Program-made: the position numbers and the translations under genes | Shown: positions 1-9,897 of the stretch, piece by piece | How positions within the stretch are numbered: position 1 is the stretch's first letter | Layout of the letters: each line of letters starts with the position of its first letter | The notes under the pieces: generated by a model | What the model saw: only the letters and a program-made list of their open reading frames with translations | The model's database searches: none | What the model was told of the DNA's origin: nothing | Assembly: GCF_011734195.1 (NCBI RefSeq) | Contig: NZ_JAANTH010000002.1 | Span: forward strand, 310,001 to 374,000 | DNA: 64,000 nt | Origin: Halobacterium sp. R2-5 | GTDB taxonomy: Archaea > Halobacteriota > Halobacteria > Halobacteriales > Halobacteriaceae | Direction: 5' to 3'

Positions 1-500
1 TCTTCGACTCCTCGGTCGCGCGCAACGTCGAGTACGGCCTGCGCGTGCGGCGGTCGTGGCGCGAGCGCGTCCGCGACGAGTTCCGCTCGCTCGCCGGCCG
101 CGCCGACACCCCCGAGGCCGTCACGGACGCCCTCGACGCCGTCGGCCTCGCGGACTACGCCGACGAGCCCACGGACTCGCTGTCGGGCGGCGAAGCCCAG
201 CGCGTCGCGTTCGCCCGCGCACTCGCCTACGACCCCTCGTTCCTCCTCCTGGACGAGCCGACCTCGGACCTCGATCCGCGGAACACCGCCGTCATCGAGG
301 ACGCCGTCGCGGAGGCCGCGGACCGCGGCATCGGCGTCGTCGCCGCCACCCACGACATGCACCAGGCCGAACGCATCGCGGACCGCGTCGCGGTGCTCCT
401 CGACGACAGCGTCATCGAGGTCGGGCCGGCCGACCGCGTCTTCGAGGACCCGCGCGACGAGCGCGCGCGGAAGTTCATCGACGGCGAACTCGTGTACTAG
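1..500 (+). CDS. ABC transporter ATP-binding protein, C-terminal part (5' end outside window)
   Basis: Open reading frame enters from the left edge (first full codon at base 3) and ends at TAG 498-500. Visible are the signature motif ([15 protein letters not shown]), the Walker B region with D-loop ([12 protein letters not shown]) and the switch histidine (AATHDM), so this is the nucleotide-binding subunit of an importer. The segment just before the signature ([16 protein letters not shown]) resembles phosphate/tungstate/molybdate-type importers, and a tungstate (TupC/WtpC-like) role is possible, but the substrate cannot be decided because the Walker A half and partner genes lie outside. No gene follows on this strand for several kilobases, so it is the last gene of its operon. 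Confidence 0.9.
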   Translation, partial: FDSSVARNVEYGLRVRRSWRERVRDEFRSLAGRADTPEAVTDALDAVGLADYADEPTDSLSGGEAQRVAFARALAYDPSFLLLDEPTSDLDPRNTAVIEDAVAEAADRGIGVVAATHDMHQAERIADRVAVLLDDSVIEVGPADRVFEDPRDERARKFIDGELVY

Positions 501-596
501 CCACGCAGCGATCTCCTGTCGAACTGTCAAGCGACGCGGGCGACGTAGCCGCGGCTGAACGACGGAACGAGCGGGGAAAAGCCGCGCTGGCGCGCG

Positions 597-1586
597 TTAC
601 AGGCGGTCGATAATCGCGTCGCCGACCTGCTCGGTGGTGGCGTCGCCGCCGAGGTCGGGCGTCCGCGGGCCGTCCGCGAGCACGCCCTCGACGGCGTCGC
701 GGACGCGCTGGCCGTCCTCGTCGTAGCCGAGGAACTCCAGCAGCATCGCCGCCGACAGCACGGTCGCGCCGGGGTTCGCGACGCCCTGGCCGGCGATGTC
801 CGGCGCGGTGCCGTGGACCGGCTCGAACAGCCCGCGCTCGTGGCCGACGTTCGCGGACGGCAGCAGCCCGAGGCCGCCGACGAGGCCCGCGGCGAGGTCC
901 GAGAGCACGTCGCCCGCGAGGTTCGGGCAGACGACGACGTCGTACTCGTCCGGATAGAGGGGGAGCCGCGTCGCGAACGCGTCCATCAGCTCCTCGTCCG
1001 TGTCGACGCCCTGTTCGTCGGCGACCGAGAGCACGTCCTCGCGGAAGCGGCCGTCTGTCTCCCGCATCACGTTCGCCTTGTGGACGACCGTGAAGCCGTC
1101 CGTCCCGTCGGGGCCGCGGCCGTCCTCGACGAACTCGCAGGCGAACTCCGCGAGCTGTCGGGAGGCGGACGTGGTGACGACCCGGGTGAGCGTCGAGAGG
1201 TCGTCGCTCAGGCGGTCCTCGTGGCCCGAGTAGACGCCCTCCGTGTTCTCCCGGAGGAAGACGACGTCGGTCTCCGGGCGGAGCGCGTCCACGCCCGGGT
1301 ACGCGCGGGCGGGGCGGATGTTCACGAACGAGTCGACCGCCGAGCGCAGCGGCAGGATGACGTCCGCGGCGGTCTCGCCGGCGGCGCCGAACAGCGTCGC
1401 GTCCGCGGCTTCGACCGCCGCCCGCGTCTCCGCTGGCAGCGGCGTGCCGGTCTCCTCTTTCACCGCGTCGCCGGCGTCGGCGTGCACGAACTCGAAATCC
1501 CCGACCGCACCGAGGACGTCCACCGCGACGGGGACGACTTCCTGTCCGATGCCGTCGCCGGGGATGACCGCTATCTCCTCAGACAT
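597..1586 (-). CDS. leuB: 3-isopropylmalate dehydrogenase
   Basis: 329-residue member of the isocitrate/isopropylmalate dehydrogenase family. It starts [13 protein letters not shown], has the substrate-binding segment [12 protein letters not shown] and the Mg/NAD region [22 protein letters not shown] followed by [15 protein letters not shown]. It oxidises and decarboxylates 3-isopropylmalate to 4-methyl-2-oxopentanoate in leucine synthesis. It is the last gene of the minus-strand ilv-leu operon: its ATG overlaps the end of leuD by 8 nt, which suggests translational coupling. Genes of this family can also act on related beta-hydroxyacids (isocitrate, methylmalate), but the operon position right after leuCD supports leuB. 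Confidence 0.95.
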   Translation of the reverse strand: MSEEIAVIPGDGIGQEVVPVAVDVLGAVGDFEFVHADAGDAVKEETGTPLPAETRAAVEAADATLFGAAGETAADVILPLRSAVDSFVNIRPARAYPGVDALRPETDVVFLRENTEGVYSGHEDRLSDDLSTLTRVVTTSASRQLAEFACEFVEDGRGPDGTDGFTVVHKANVMRETDGRFREDVLSVADEQGVDTDEELMDAFATRLPLYPDEYDVVVCPNLAGDVLSDLAAGLVGGLGLLPSANVGHERGLFEPVHGTAPDIAGQGVANPGATVLSAAMLLEFLGYDEDGQRVRDAVEGVLADGPRTPDLGGDATTEQVGDAIIDRL

Positions 1587-2193
1587 CCGTGTAGGGGAGA
1601 CTCTCGGCGGTTTCGCGCACGGTGTCGGCGTTCGCGCCCATCAGCGCGGTCGTGTCCCAGACGCCGTCGACGAGCGCGCGCCGCTGCGCGTCGTCGACCT
1701 CCGCGTCGATGACGGTGTCGCCGTACCGGACTTCCTCGTTCACGACGTCGACGTCGATCTCCTCGTCGGGGTGCTCGTCGATGTAGTCCTGCAGGGCTTC
1801 GACGTCCTCCTGCGAGGCGGTGACCGTGGGGATGCCGAGCGCGAGGCAGTTGCCCGCGAAAATCTCGGCGAACGACTCGCCGACGATGGCGTCGATTCCC
1901 CACCGCATCAGCGCCTGCGGCGCGTGCTCCCGGGAGGAGCCGCAGCCGAAGTTCGCGTTCACCGCGAGCACGGACGCCCCCTGGAAGTGGTCCTCGTTGA
2001 ACGGGTGGTCTTTGGGGTTGTCCTCGTCGTCGAAGCGCACGTCGAAGAACGAGAACTCCCCGAGGCCGTCGAACGTGACGACCTTCATGAACCGCGCGGG
2101 GATGATCTGGTCCGTGTCGATGTCGTTCCCGCGCACGGGGACGCCCGTGCCCGAGACGTGCTCGACGGTGTCCGCGGGACCGTCGTCGCTCAT
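1579..2193 (-). CDS. leuD: 3-isopropylmalate dehydratase small subunit
   Basis: 204 residues, the swivel-domain subunit of isopropylmalate isomerase. The family motif GCGSSREH is at residues 83-90 and the N-terminal [13 protein letters not shown] segment is typical. With LeuC it interconverts 2- and 3-isopropylmalate. The ATG at 2193 overlaps the leuC stop by 4 nt (ATGA), and the leuD end overlaps leuB by 8 nt, so the three leucine genes are almost certainly one translationally coupled unit. The length is slightly above the roughly 165-200 residues usual for the archaeal small subunit; the extra residues are an acidic N-terminal tail. Confidence 0.95.
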   Translation of the reverse strand: MSDDGPADTVEHVSGTGVPVRGNDIDTDQIIPARFMKVVTFDGLGEFSFFDVRFDDEDNPKDHPFNEDHFQGASVLAVNANFGCGSSREHAPQALMRWGIDAIVGESFAEIFAGNCLALGIPTVTASQEDVEALQDYIDEHPDEEIDVDVVNEEVRYGDTVIDAEVDDAQRRALVDGVWDTTALMGANADTVRETAESLPYTDV

Positions 2194-3614
2194 GCGCGCA
2201 CCTCCTCGAAGCGCTCCAGCTCACGGACGTCGGTGACCTCGCCGGTGATGGCGGCCGCAGCGACCATCGGCGGGCTCATCAGGACGGTGCGGCCGTCCTT
2301 CGAGCCCTGCCGGCCGACGAAGTTCCGGTTCGACGACGACGCGCAGCGCTCGTCGCCGACCAGCTGGTCCTCGTTCATGCCCAGACACATCGAACAGCCG
2401 GCGCCGCGCCACTCGAAGCCGGCCTCCTTGAACACCTCGTCGAGGCCCTCGGCCTCGGCGGCGGCCTTGACGCGCTGGCTGCCCGGCACGACCATCGCGC
2501 GCACGGAGTCGTGGACCTCGTGGCCCTTCACGACCTCCGCGGCCTCCCGGAGGTCCGGCAGGCGCGCGTTCGTACAGCTCCCGAGGAACGCCACGTCGAT
2601 GGGGTAGCCCGCCATCGTGTCGCCGGGCTCGACGCCCATGTGCTCCTGGGCGCTGCGCGCGGTGTCCTGCTTGTCCGCGGGCAGGTCCTCGGGCGCGGGA
2701 ATCTCCTCGGAGATGCCGATGCCCTGACCGGGCGTCGTCCCCCACGTCACCGTGGGTTCGAGCGCGTCGCCGTCGATCTCCACGACGTCGTCGTACTCGG
2801 CGTCCGCGTCGGACTTGATGGACTCCCAGTAGGACTTGAGCTCCTCGAACTCCTCGCCCTCGGGAATCTCGTCCCGCCCTTCGAGGTACTCGTAGGTCGT
2901 CTCGTCGGGGTTGACGTAGCCCGCGCGAGCGCCGCCCTCGATGGACATGTTACAGATGCTCATCCGGCCGGCCATGTCCATGGCCTCGACGGCCTCGCCG
3001 CCGTACTCGTAGACGTAGCCGACGCCGCCGTCGGTGCCGAGCTTCCGGATGACCTGCAGGATGACGTCCTTCGGCGTCACGCCCTCGTCGAGTTCGCCGG
3101 TGACCTCGATGCGCCGGACCTTCTGTTTCTCCATGGCGACACAGCCCGTCGCCAGCACGTCCCGAATCTGGGACGTGCCGATGCCGAACGCGAGCGCGCC
3201 GAACGCGCCGTGGGTCGCCGTGTGGGAGTCGCCGCAGACGATGGTCATCCCGGGCTGGGTGAGCCCCTGCTCCGGGCCGACCACGTGGACGATGCCCTGC
3301 CGGCCCGTCGTCGGGTCCGCGAAGTCGATGCCTGCGTCGCGGACGTTCTGCTCCAGCTCGCTCATCATCTCCTCGGCCGCGTCGTCGCTGTACGGCCGGG
3401 ACTGGTCGGCGGTCGGGACGATGTGGTCGACGGTCGCGTACGTGCGCTCGGGGTACGCGACGTCGAGGCCGCGCTCTTTCAGCATCCCGAACGCCTGCGG
3501 GCTCGTCACCTCGTGGATGAGGTGGAGGCCGACGAACAGCTGGGTCTGCCCGGTCGGCAGCTCCGTCACTTCGTGGCGGTCCCAGACCTTGTCGTAGAGC
3601 GTGTTCTCACTCAT
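2190..3614 (-). CDS. leuC: 3-isopropylmalate dehydratase large subunit
   Basis: 474-residue aconitase-family subunit that carries the [4Fe-4S] cluster. The three cluster cysteines are visible as [11 protein letters not shown] (Cys about 347) and [11 protein letters not shown] (Cys about 407 and 410). The N-terminal half contains [23 protein letters not shown], the typical substrate-domain signature. It works with LeuD encoded immediately downstream. Its start overlaps the preceding 82-residue ORF by 8 nt and its stop overlaps leuD by 4 nt, which marks it as an internal cistron of the operon. A homoaconitase or methylmalate role is conceivable but the setting favours leucine synthesis. Confidence 0.95.
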   Translation of the reverse strand: MSENTLYDKVWDRHEVTELPTGQTQLFVGLHLIHEVTSPQAFGMLKERGLDVAYPERTYATVDHIVPTADQSRPYSDDAAEEMMSELEQNVRDAGIDFADPTTGRQGIVHVVGPEQGLTQPGMTIVCGDSHTATHGAFGALAFGIGTSQIRDVLATGCVAMEKQKVRRIEVTGELDEGVTPKDVILQVIRKLGTDGGVGYVYEYGGEAVEAMDMAGRMSICNMSIEGGARAGYVNPDETTYEYLEGRDEIPEGEEFEELKSYWESIKSDADAEYDDVVEIDGDALEPTVTWGTTPGQGIGISEEIPAPEDLPADKQDTARSAQEHMGVEPGDTMAGYPIDVAFLGSCTNARLPDLREAAEVVKGHEVHDSVRAMVVPGSQRVKAAAEAEGLDEVFKEAGFEWRGAGCSMCLGMNEDQLVGDERCASSSNRNFVGRQGSKDGRTVLMSPPMVAAAAITGEVTDVRELERFEEVRA

Positions 3615-3855
3615 CGCGTCCGTCCTCGTCCGCTACGGGTTCGCCGCCGCGCTCCCATACGGGGTTCGCGCCCTCGTCGTCCTCGGTCGGCGGCGTCTGG
3701 TCGACGTCTTTCATCTTCTGCTCGCCCTTCTCGGGCTCCGCAGCACGCTCGCCTCCGTCGGCGGCCACAATCGGACCGCGTCGGAACACGTTGTTGACGC
3801 CGTCGGGCGCCGCGGGGTTGCGCTGGCTGACGTCCTTCAGCGTCTGCTCAGTCAT
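3607..3855 (-). CDS. small acidic protein of unknown function inside the ilv-leu operon
   Basis: 82 residues between ilvC and leuC, overlapping each by 8 nt in the same way as the neighbouring enzyme genes overlap each other, which is good evidence that it is translated. It has no membrane segment and no cysteine. It contains two imperfect copies of one short motif: [15 protein letters not shown] (about residues 21-35) and [16 protein letters not shown] (about 64-79), i.e. N-x-V-[F/W]-x-R-G followed by Ala-Asp and glycine. From memory, other haloarchaea also carry a short ORF at this operon position. I do not recognise a domain; it might be a small partner of KARI or isopropylmalate isomerase, but that is only guilt by association. 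Confidence 0.75.
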   Translation of the reverse strand: MTEQTLKDVSQRNPAAPDGVNNVFRRGPIVAADGGERAAEPEKGEQKMKDVDQTPPTEDDEGANPVWERGGEPVADEDGRDE

Positions 3856-4897
3856 CCGCGGACACCTCCGCCTCCTGCTCCTGTTCTTCCTGCTCGTCGG
3901 CCCACGCGAACAGCTCCCGGAGGCGCTCGCCGACGTCCTCGATGTCGTGGTTCTGTTCGGCCGTGCGGCGCTGGCGGTACGACGGGCGGCCCGCCTGATT
4001 CTCCGCGATCCACTCGCGGGCGAACTCGCCGTTCTGGACCTCTTCGAGGACTTCCTCCATGTTCTCCCGGACGGACTCGTCGACGACCTCGTCGCCGCGG
4101 GTCAGCCCGCCGTACTCCGCGGTGTCGGAGACGGAGTCCCACATGCCGGCGTTCCCGCCCTCGTACATCAGGTCCACGATGAGCTTGAGCTCGTTGAGGA
4201 CCTCGAAGTACGCCATCTCCGGGCTGTACCCGGCGTCGACCAGCGTCTCGTAGCCGGTCTTCACGAGGCTCGTCACGCCGCCGCAGAGGACGGCCTGCTC
4301 GCCGAACAGGTCGGTCTCGGTCTCCTCGCGGAACGTCGTCTCCACGACGCCCGCGCGAGCGCAGCCGATGCCGTCGGCGTACGCCAGCGCCTCGTCGTGG
4401 GCGTCACCGGTGGCGTCCTGGTAGACCGCAAGCAGCGCGGGCGTCCCCTGGCCGGCCTCGTAGTTCCGGCGTACGAGGTGGCCGGGGGACTTCGGTGCGA
4501 TCATCGTCACGTCGACGTCTTCCGGCGGCTCGATCTGGCCGTAGTGGATGTTGAACCCGTGCGCGAACTGGAGCGTGTCGCCGGCGTCCAGTTCGGGACG
4601 GATGTCCTCGAACACCGACGGCTGGACGGTGTCCGGCACGAGCACGGAGACGACGTCCGCCTCGCGGGCGGCCTTCTTCGGAGAGGCCACGCGCAGGCCG
4701 TCGGCCTTCGCCGCCGACCGCGACGAGGAGTCCTCGCGCAGGCCGACGACCACGTCGACCCCGCTGTCGTCGAGGTTCTGCGCGTGGGCGTGGCCCTGGC
4801 TGCCGTACCCGAGTACGGCGACTGTCTTGTCGTCGATGTAGCGTCGGTCGACGTCCGATTCGTGGTACACTGGCTGCGTGAAGTCTGCGTCTGTCAT
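3848..4897 (-). CDS. ilvC: ketol-acid reductoisomerase
   Basis: 349 residues, class I (short) KARI length. The NADP-binding motif [13 protein letters not shown] is near residue 30, the catalytic His lies in AHGFNIHYG, and the acidic metal ligands are in [14 protein letters not shown] and in [17 protein letters not shown]. It converts 2-acetolactate and 2-aceto-2-hydroxybutyrate to the dihydroxy acids of valine and isoleucine synthesis. The last 20 residues form a Glu/Gln-rich acidic tail beyond the catalytic fold, typical halophilic decoration. The ATG overlaps the ilvN stop by 4 nt. Confidence 0.97.
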   Translation of the reverse strand: MTDADFTQPVYHESDVDRRYIDDKTVAVLGYGSQGHAHAQNLDDSGVDVVVGLREDSSSRSAAKADGLRVASPKKAAREADVVSVLVPDTVQPSVFEDIRPELDAGDTLQFAHGFNIHYGQIEPPEDVDVTMIAPKSPGHLVRRNYEAGQGTPALLAVYQDATGDAHDEALAYADGIGCARAGVVETTFREETETDLFGEQAVLCGGVTSLVKTGYETLVDAGYSPEMAYFEVLNELKLIVDLMYEGGNAGMWDSVSDTAEYGGLTRGDEVVDESVRENMEEVLEEVQNGEFAREWIAENQAGRPSYRQRRTAEQNHDIEDVGERLRELFAWADEQEEQEQEAEVSADD

Positions 4898-5523
4898 TTG
4901 AGGTGGTCTGGAACGACTGCTGTCTTGGTCTCGCCACGCGCCAGCGCCGTCTGTCCGGTTCGGGCGATCTCCCGGATACCGAACTGCCGGTAGGCGTCGA
5001 TGGCGTCGTTGATCTTCTGCTCGTCGCCGGTCAGCTCGACCGTGATGGTCCGCGGGCCGGCGTCGAGGGTCTTCCCGTTGTACATCTCCGTGATGGCGTG
5101 GACCTCGTGGGGGCGGTCGGCGTCGACTTTCACCACCACGAGCTCCCGCGTCACCGCGTCGTCCGCGAGCTCGCGGACGTGGATGACCGGGACGACCTTC
5201 TCTAGCTGCTTCTCGACCTGGTCGATACCGGGGTCGGGCTCCTCGACGACGACCGTGATGCGCGCCCAGTCGTCGTTCTGGGTGTCCGCGACGGTCAGCG
5301 ACTCGATGTTGAACTGCCGCCGGCTGAACAGCCCGGAGACGCGCGCGAGCACGCCCGGCTCGTGTTCGACGAGCGCGGAGATGACGGTGCGCCGCGGCGG
5401 GTGCTCGGCCTCGACTTCGGGGTCGACGCGGATGCCCTGCGAGGTCCGGCGGCCCTTCGGCCGCCGACGGTCCTCCGGGGCGGGCCCCGGCAGTCCCTCT
5501 CGTTCGGTGTCTCGCTCGCTCAT
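4894..5523 (-). CDS. ilvN: acetolactate synthase regulatory (small) subunit
   Basis: 209 residues from the ATG at 5523, chosen because it overlaps the ilvB stop by 4 nt and gives the expected length; the longer upstream reading frame is antisense-like sequence inside ilvB. An ACT domain starts near residue 45 ([29 protein letters not shown]), followed by the small-subunit C-terminal domain ([21 protein letters not shown]). It binds the end product valine and stabilises and feedback-regulates IlvB. The first 40 residues are a charged, probably disordered extension not needed for the ACT fold. Confidence 0.95.
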   Translation of the reverse strand: MSERDTEREGLPGPAPEDRRRPKGRRTSQGIRVDPEVEAEHPPRRTVISALVEHEPGVLARVSGLFSRRQFNIESLTVADTQNDDWARITVVVEEPDPGIDQVEKQLEKVVPVIHVRELADDAVTRELVVVKVDADRPHEVHAITEMYNGKTLDAGPRTITVELTGDEQKINDAIDAYRQFGIREIARTGQTALARGETKTAVVPDHLK

Positions 5524-7310
5524 AGGTGGTCCTCCGAGAGCGCGAACTGGCCGTTGTCGCCGCCCGAGGGAACCATCGGGTAGACGTCCTCGGTCGGGTC
5601 GATGTAGACGTCGACCACGGCGGGTCCGTCGACGGCGAGCGCTTCCTCGATGACGTCGGGCGCGTCGTCGTAGCCCTCGATGCGGAAGCCGTCCGCGCCG
5701 AACGCCTCCGCGAGCGTGTCGAACTTCGGCACCCACGGGTACTCCGAGGCCATCCGGCGGCCGTCGAAGAACGCGTCCTGCCACTGCCGGACCATCCCGA
5801 TGGCCTCGTTGTTCAGCACGAAGACGGTGATGTCCATCTGCTCGCGCACCGCGACGACGAGCTCCTGACACGTCATCAGGAACGAACCGTCGCCGTCGAA
5901 GCTGACGACGGACTGGTCGTCGTCGGCGGCGACGCGCGCGCCGATGGCCGACGGCAGCCCGTACCCCATCGCGCCGAGGCCGTGGGAGGACACCCACGTC
6001 CGCGGCTCGGTGTACGTCCAGAACTGGCAGGCCCACATCTGGTGCTGCCCGACGCCGGTCGTGACGACCGTGTCGCGGTCGGTCGCCTCGTCGACGGCCT
6101 CCACGACGTACTGGGGTTTCAGCGGCTCGTCCTCGGGGGCCGCGTAGTCGAGGCGGTACTCCTCTTTCCACTCGCGGCACTGCTCGACCCACGCCTCCGT
6201 GTCCGGCGAGGTCGGCATCGCCTCGTCGAGCTGGTCGAGGACGGTGCCCGCGTCGCCGACGAGCGGGTGGTCGGCCTCGATGTTCTTCGAGATCTCCGCG
6301 GGGTCGATGTCGACGTGGATAACCTCGGCGTCCGGCGCGAACGAGTCGACGCCGCCGGTCAGGCGGTCGTCGAAGCGCGTGCCGACCGCCAGCAGGCAGT
6401 CGGTCAGCGTGATGGCCATGTTCGCGTAGCCGGTGCCGTGCATCCCCGCCATCTCGAGGGCGAGGTCGTGGTCCTCGGGGAACGCGCCGATGCCCGGCAT
6501 CGTCGTCACGACCGGAATCTCGTGCTCGGTCGCGAACGCGTACAGCTCCTCGGTCGCGTCGCCCTTCACGACGCCGCCGCCCGCCAGAATCACGGGCTCG
6601 TCGGCGTCGACGATGGTCTGCGCGGCGGCCGCGACGTTCTCGTCGTCCGCGCGCGTCTGCACGTCGACGGTGCCCGGGACTTCGGGCTCGACGGGGTCGA
6701 CGTCGGTCTCGCCGGTCGTGACGTCCTTCGGCAGGTCGACGACCGTCGGCCCCTGTCGGCCGTGGCTCGCGAGCGCGAACGCCGTGCTCACGTCCTCACC
6801 GACCGTGTCGGGGCTGGACGCGAAGTAGTTCGACTTCGTGATGGGCGTCGTCACGCCGACCGTGTCCGTCTCCTGGAACGCGTCGTTGCCGACCAGCTCC
6901 GTGGGGACCTGGCCGGTGAGCGCGACGACGGGCTCGGAGTCCATGTCGGCGTCCGCGAGCCCGGTCACGAGGTTCGTCGCGCCCGGGCCGGACGTCGCCA
7001 TGCAGACGCCGGGGTCGCCGCTGACCGCGCCGTACGCGTCCGCGGCGTGCGCGGCGCCCTGCTCGTGCGCCATCGTCACGTGGTCGAGACCGGAGTCGTA
7101 CAGCGCGTCGTAGACGGGCATGATGGCGCCGCCCTGCACGCCGAACACCGTCTCGACGCCGGCGGCCTCCAGGGACGCGACGACGGACTCCGCGCCCGTT
7201 CGCTTCGCGACTTCGGCCTCCTCGGCGTCGACTCCCTCGGCTTCGGTCGCCTCGCTTTCGGCCTCCGGCTCGGCCTCGTCCGGTTCCGTGACTGCGCCGT
7301 GTTCTGTCAT
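5520..7310 (-). CDS. ilvB: acetolactate synthase catalytic subunit
   Basis: 596-residue thiamine-diphosphate enzyme. The catalytic Glu is in [16 protein letters not shown], and the ThDP/Mg motif runs from [11 protein letters not shown] to VLNNEAIGM. It condenses two pyruvates (or pyruvate and 2-oxobutyrate). The first 35 residues are an acidic, Glu/Ala-rich extension before the [22 protein letters not shown] start of the PYR domain. The ATG at 7310 is preceded by GAGGGG (minus strand, 7316-7321) at a 5-nt spacing, a good ribosome binding site. It is the first enzyme cistron after the leader-peptide region at 7416-7529, so expression is probably controlled there separately from leuA. Confidence 0.97.
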   Translation of the reverse strand: MTEHGAVTEPDEAEPEAESEATEAEGVDAEEAEVAKRTGAESVVASLEAAGVETVFGVQGGAIMPVYDALYDSGLDHVTMAHEQGAAHAADAYGAVSGDPGVCMATSGPGATNLVTGLADADMDSEPVVALTGQVPTELVGNDAFQETDTVGVTTPITKSNYFASSPDTVGEDVSTAFALASHGRQGPTVVDLPKDVTTGETDVDPVEPEVPGTVDVQTRADDENVAAAAQTIVDADEPVILAGGGVVKGDATEELYAFATEHEIPVVTTMPGIGAFPEDHDLALEMAGMHGTGYANMAITLTDCLLAVGTRFDDRLTGGVDSFAPDAEVIHVDIDPAEISKNIEADHPLVGDAGTVLDQLDEAMPTSPDTEAWVEQCREWKEEYRLDYAAPEDEPLKPQYVVEAVDEATDRDTVVTTGVGQHQMWACQFWTYTEPRTWVSSHGLGAMGYGLPSAIGARVAADDDQSVVSFDGDGSFLMTCQELVVAVREQMDITVFVLNNEAIGMVRQWQDAFFDGRRMASEYPWVPKFDTLAEAFGADGFRIEGYDDAPDVIEEALAVDGPAVVDVYIDPTEDVYPMVPSGGDNGQFALSEDHL

Positions 7311-7415
7311 CGATACCCCTCGCGCGGTGTCGGGTCGGTTCGTGTGGACTGTGTCATTGCGGATGCTGCGGTGGCTGTCGGTCGTGGGTGATTCCGGACT
7401 GGGGGAGAAGTGGTA

Positions 7416-7437
7416 GTAGGGGAGCTTACGCCCCTAC
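7416..7437 (-). promoter_or_regulatory. hairpin overlapping the leader-peptide stop codon
   Basis: Perfect inverted repeat: 7-bp arms (GTAGGGG and CCCCTAC) separated by an 8-nt loop that contains the leader's TAA stop. A ribosome that finishes the leader would occupy the 5' arm, while one stalled at the Ile/Val codons just upstream would sit differently, so hairpin formation could report charged tRNA levels. No U-tract follows on the minus strand, so it is not a typical intrinsic terminator. Its CCCCT arm has five bases complementary to the ilvB ribosome binding site AGGGG, a weak hint of translational control. Confidence 0.55.
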
Positions 7438-7497
7438 AATACCGACAATCGCACCGCTGCCCGCGAGAAGACCCGTGTGCGCGGCCTGCGGCAACAT
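7426..7497 (-). CDS. putative Ile/Val-rich leader peptide of the ilvBNC-leuCDB operon
   Basis: A 23-codon ORF, too short for normal ORF calling, begins at ATG 7497 and ends at TAA 7426-7428. The peptide starts MLPQAAHTGLLAG and ends SGAIVGIVGA: codons ATT GTC GGT ATT GTA lie just before the stop, so four of the last seven residues are Ile or Val. A TATA-like element is centred 27 nt upstream of the ATG, which would make this the first codon of a leaderless mRNA. A perfect 7-bp hairpin covers the last codons and the stop. ilvB follows about 115 nt after the stop. The arrangement resembles bacterial ilv leader peptides; that the peptide is translated and regulatory is inference. Confidence 0.6.
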   Translation of the reverse strand: MLPQAAHTGLLAGSGAIVGIVGA

Positions 7498-7520
7498 CGT
7501 GCTCCGATAAGCGGCCTCGG

Positions 7521-7529
7521 TAGATAAAG
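7521..7529 (-). promoter_or_regulatory. TATA box of the leader/ilvB promoter
   Basis: Minus-strand CTTTATCTA sits between the leuA stop and the leader ATG. Its centre is about 27 nt upstream of ATG 7497, the spacing normal for archaeal TATA boxes and transcription starts, which predicts a leaderless transcript beginning at or next to that ATG. It implies that ilvB and the genes behind it can be transcribed independently of leuA. Confidence 0.5.
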
Positions 7530-7563
7530 CCGTTGCTGGGAGCGCAATGCTTGCCGGCCGGCA

Positions 7564-8763
<1,200 letters not shown>

Positions 8764-8810
8764 CGGGCGCCTCGTTGTGAGACATCGTACCAGTCTCGCC
8801 GGGCTCCGGG

Positions 8811-8818
8811 TATTTACG
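8811..8818 (-). promoter_or_regulatory. TATA box upstream of leuA
   Basis: Minus-strand GTAAATA lies 25 nt before ATG 8785 and about 50 nt before the GTG 8763 start of leuA. The expected transcription start is therefore at or near 8785-8790, giving either a leaderless 23-codon upstream ORF (8785 to 8714, overlapping the leuA start out of frame) or a short leader containing the GAGG ribosome binding site. Confidence 0.45.
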
Positions 8819-8856
8819 TGTTTCCCCTTGACAGACGAGCGCACCTCCCGAATCTA

Positions 8857-8994
8857 TCACGATTGTCCGTCCGCATCGACGAAAACGCAAGACGGCGATA
8901 CATCAAAGGGGATATTAGGCACATTCCCCACTACATACGTCTGAATGTCGGATTGTCGGAGTAGTTCGCCGATTCGCCCTCCGAAACCGGACAT
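8857..8994 (-). CDS. possible 45-residue protein upstream of leuA
   Basis: ATG 8994 to TGA 8857. The product begins MSGFGGRIGELLRQSD, has a hydrophobic middle (TYVVGNVPNIPF) and a single Cys near the C-terminus. It is clearly lower in GC than its surroundings, as expected either for a promoter-rich intergenic region or for acquired DNA. A GC-rich imperfect inverted repeat (about 8999-9025) lies just upstream of the ATG. No family is recognised and no start-proximal ribosome binding site is convincing. It could equally be chance, so it is listed only as a candidate in the 390-bp gap between leuA and the divergent membrane-protein gene. Confidence 0.25.
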   Translation of the reverse strand: MSGFGGRIGELLRQSDIQTYVVGNVPNIPFDVSPSCVFVDADGQS

Positions 8995-9150
8995 TCGTGG
9001 AGGGCGCGCGGCGTGCGCGCGCTCCGCACACCCCCGATCGGCGGGCGTAACGATTATGATACGGGATTGAAACGAGTGGTACGTGCAGCACCGGCACACC
9101 ACCCCGAGCAGTGCGCATCGCCGACGAACGGACCCGGTAGAGGTGGGCGG

Positions 9151-9897
9151 ATGAGCGTCCGCGGCACGATACGAGGTCTCGCCGTGCGCGCGAACCCGCC
9201 GTTCGCCGCCGGCGTCGCCGGTGTCTCCCTGCTCGCGCTCGCGTACGCGACGACCGTCGCGAACGTCGTCCACCACACGTACGTCCACGTCATGGCGGGC
9301 GTGCTCTGGACGGGCATCGACGTGTTCATGGCTATCGTGCTCGGCCCCGTCGTCGGCAGCCTCGGCGTCGAACAGCGCGCGGCGTTCTTCCGGAAACTCA
9401 CCCCGAAGACGTCGTTCCTCCTGCCGTCGCTCGCCACCGTCACCATCGCCGGCGGTATCACGCTCGCGCTCCGGCTGCCCGGGCTGTTCTCGCACGCGCA
9501 CGCCTGGCTCGCCATCTTCACGTTCGTCGCCTTCGTCCCCACGCTGCTGCTGATCGGCTGGGAGTTCGACGCGTTCGGCGACTGGCGCTGGCGGGCGTGG
9601 TTCGGCGTCGCGCTCGCCGTCAGCGTCGCGTACCTCGCCGTCACGCTCCCCGACTTCGGGTGGACCGAGCCCGTCTTCGTCGTCGCGCTCGCCATCGTCG
9701 CCGTGCTCAACGTCCTCGGGTTCGGCGTGCTGATGCCCGGCGAAGTCCGGATGTACAAGCAGATGACCTCCGAGAACCCCGACAGCCAGGTCATCGCGGA
9801 CATCGGCATGCGGAACGCCAAGCTCGGCGGCGTGCAGGGCGCGTTCCAGCTCGCGGTCGTCGCCACGATGGTCTACATCCGCTGGGGCGGCTTCTAG
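9151..9897 (+). CDS. polytopic membrane protein, HemJ/CopD-like helices
   Basis: 248 residues with about seven to eight hydrophobic segments and a GAGG-containing ribosome binding site (aggtggg) before the ATG. The second helix, YVHVMAGVLWTGIDVFMAIVLG, has the His-x6-Trp-x-Gly pattern seen in HemJ, CopD and DUF2269-type membrane proteins, where the His may bind heme or a metal. The ending has a conserved-looking polar stretch (MPGEVRMYKQM, IADIGMRNAKLGGVQGAFQL). Function is not assigned: protoporphyrinogen oxidase-like or respiratory/metal roles are both possible. Its 3' end overlaps the convergent ATP-grasp gene by 4 nt. An AT-rich stretch near 9051-9060 may be its TATA box, leaving a leader of about 65 nt. 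Confidence 0.8.
   Translation: MSVRGTIRGLAVRANPPFAAGVAGVSLLALAYATTVANVVHHTYVHVMAGVLWTGIDVFMAIVLGPVVGSLGVEQRAAFFRKLTPKTSFLLPSLATVTIAGGITLALRLPGLFSHAHAWLAIFTFVAFVPTLLLIGWEFDAFGDWRWRAWFGVALAVSVAYLAVTLPDFGWTEPVFVVALAIVAVLNVLGFGVLMPGEVRMYKQMTSENPDSQVIADIGMRNAKLGGVQGAFQLAVVATMVYIRWGGF

Noticed and set aside
5526-7391. 621-codon plus-strand open frame
   Set aside because: Antisense to ilvB; its product is Arg/Val/Asp-repetitive and matches no family.
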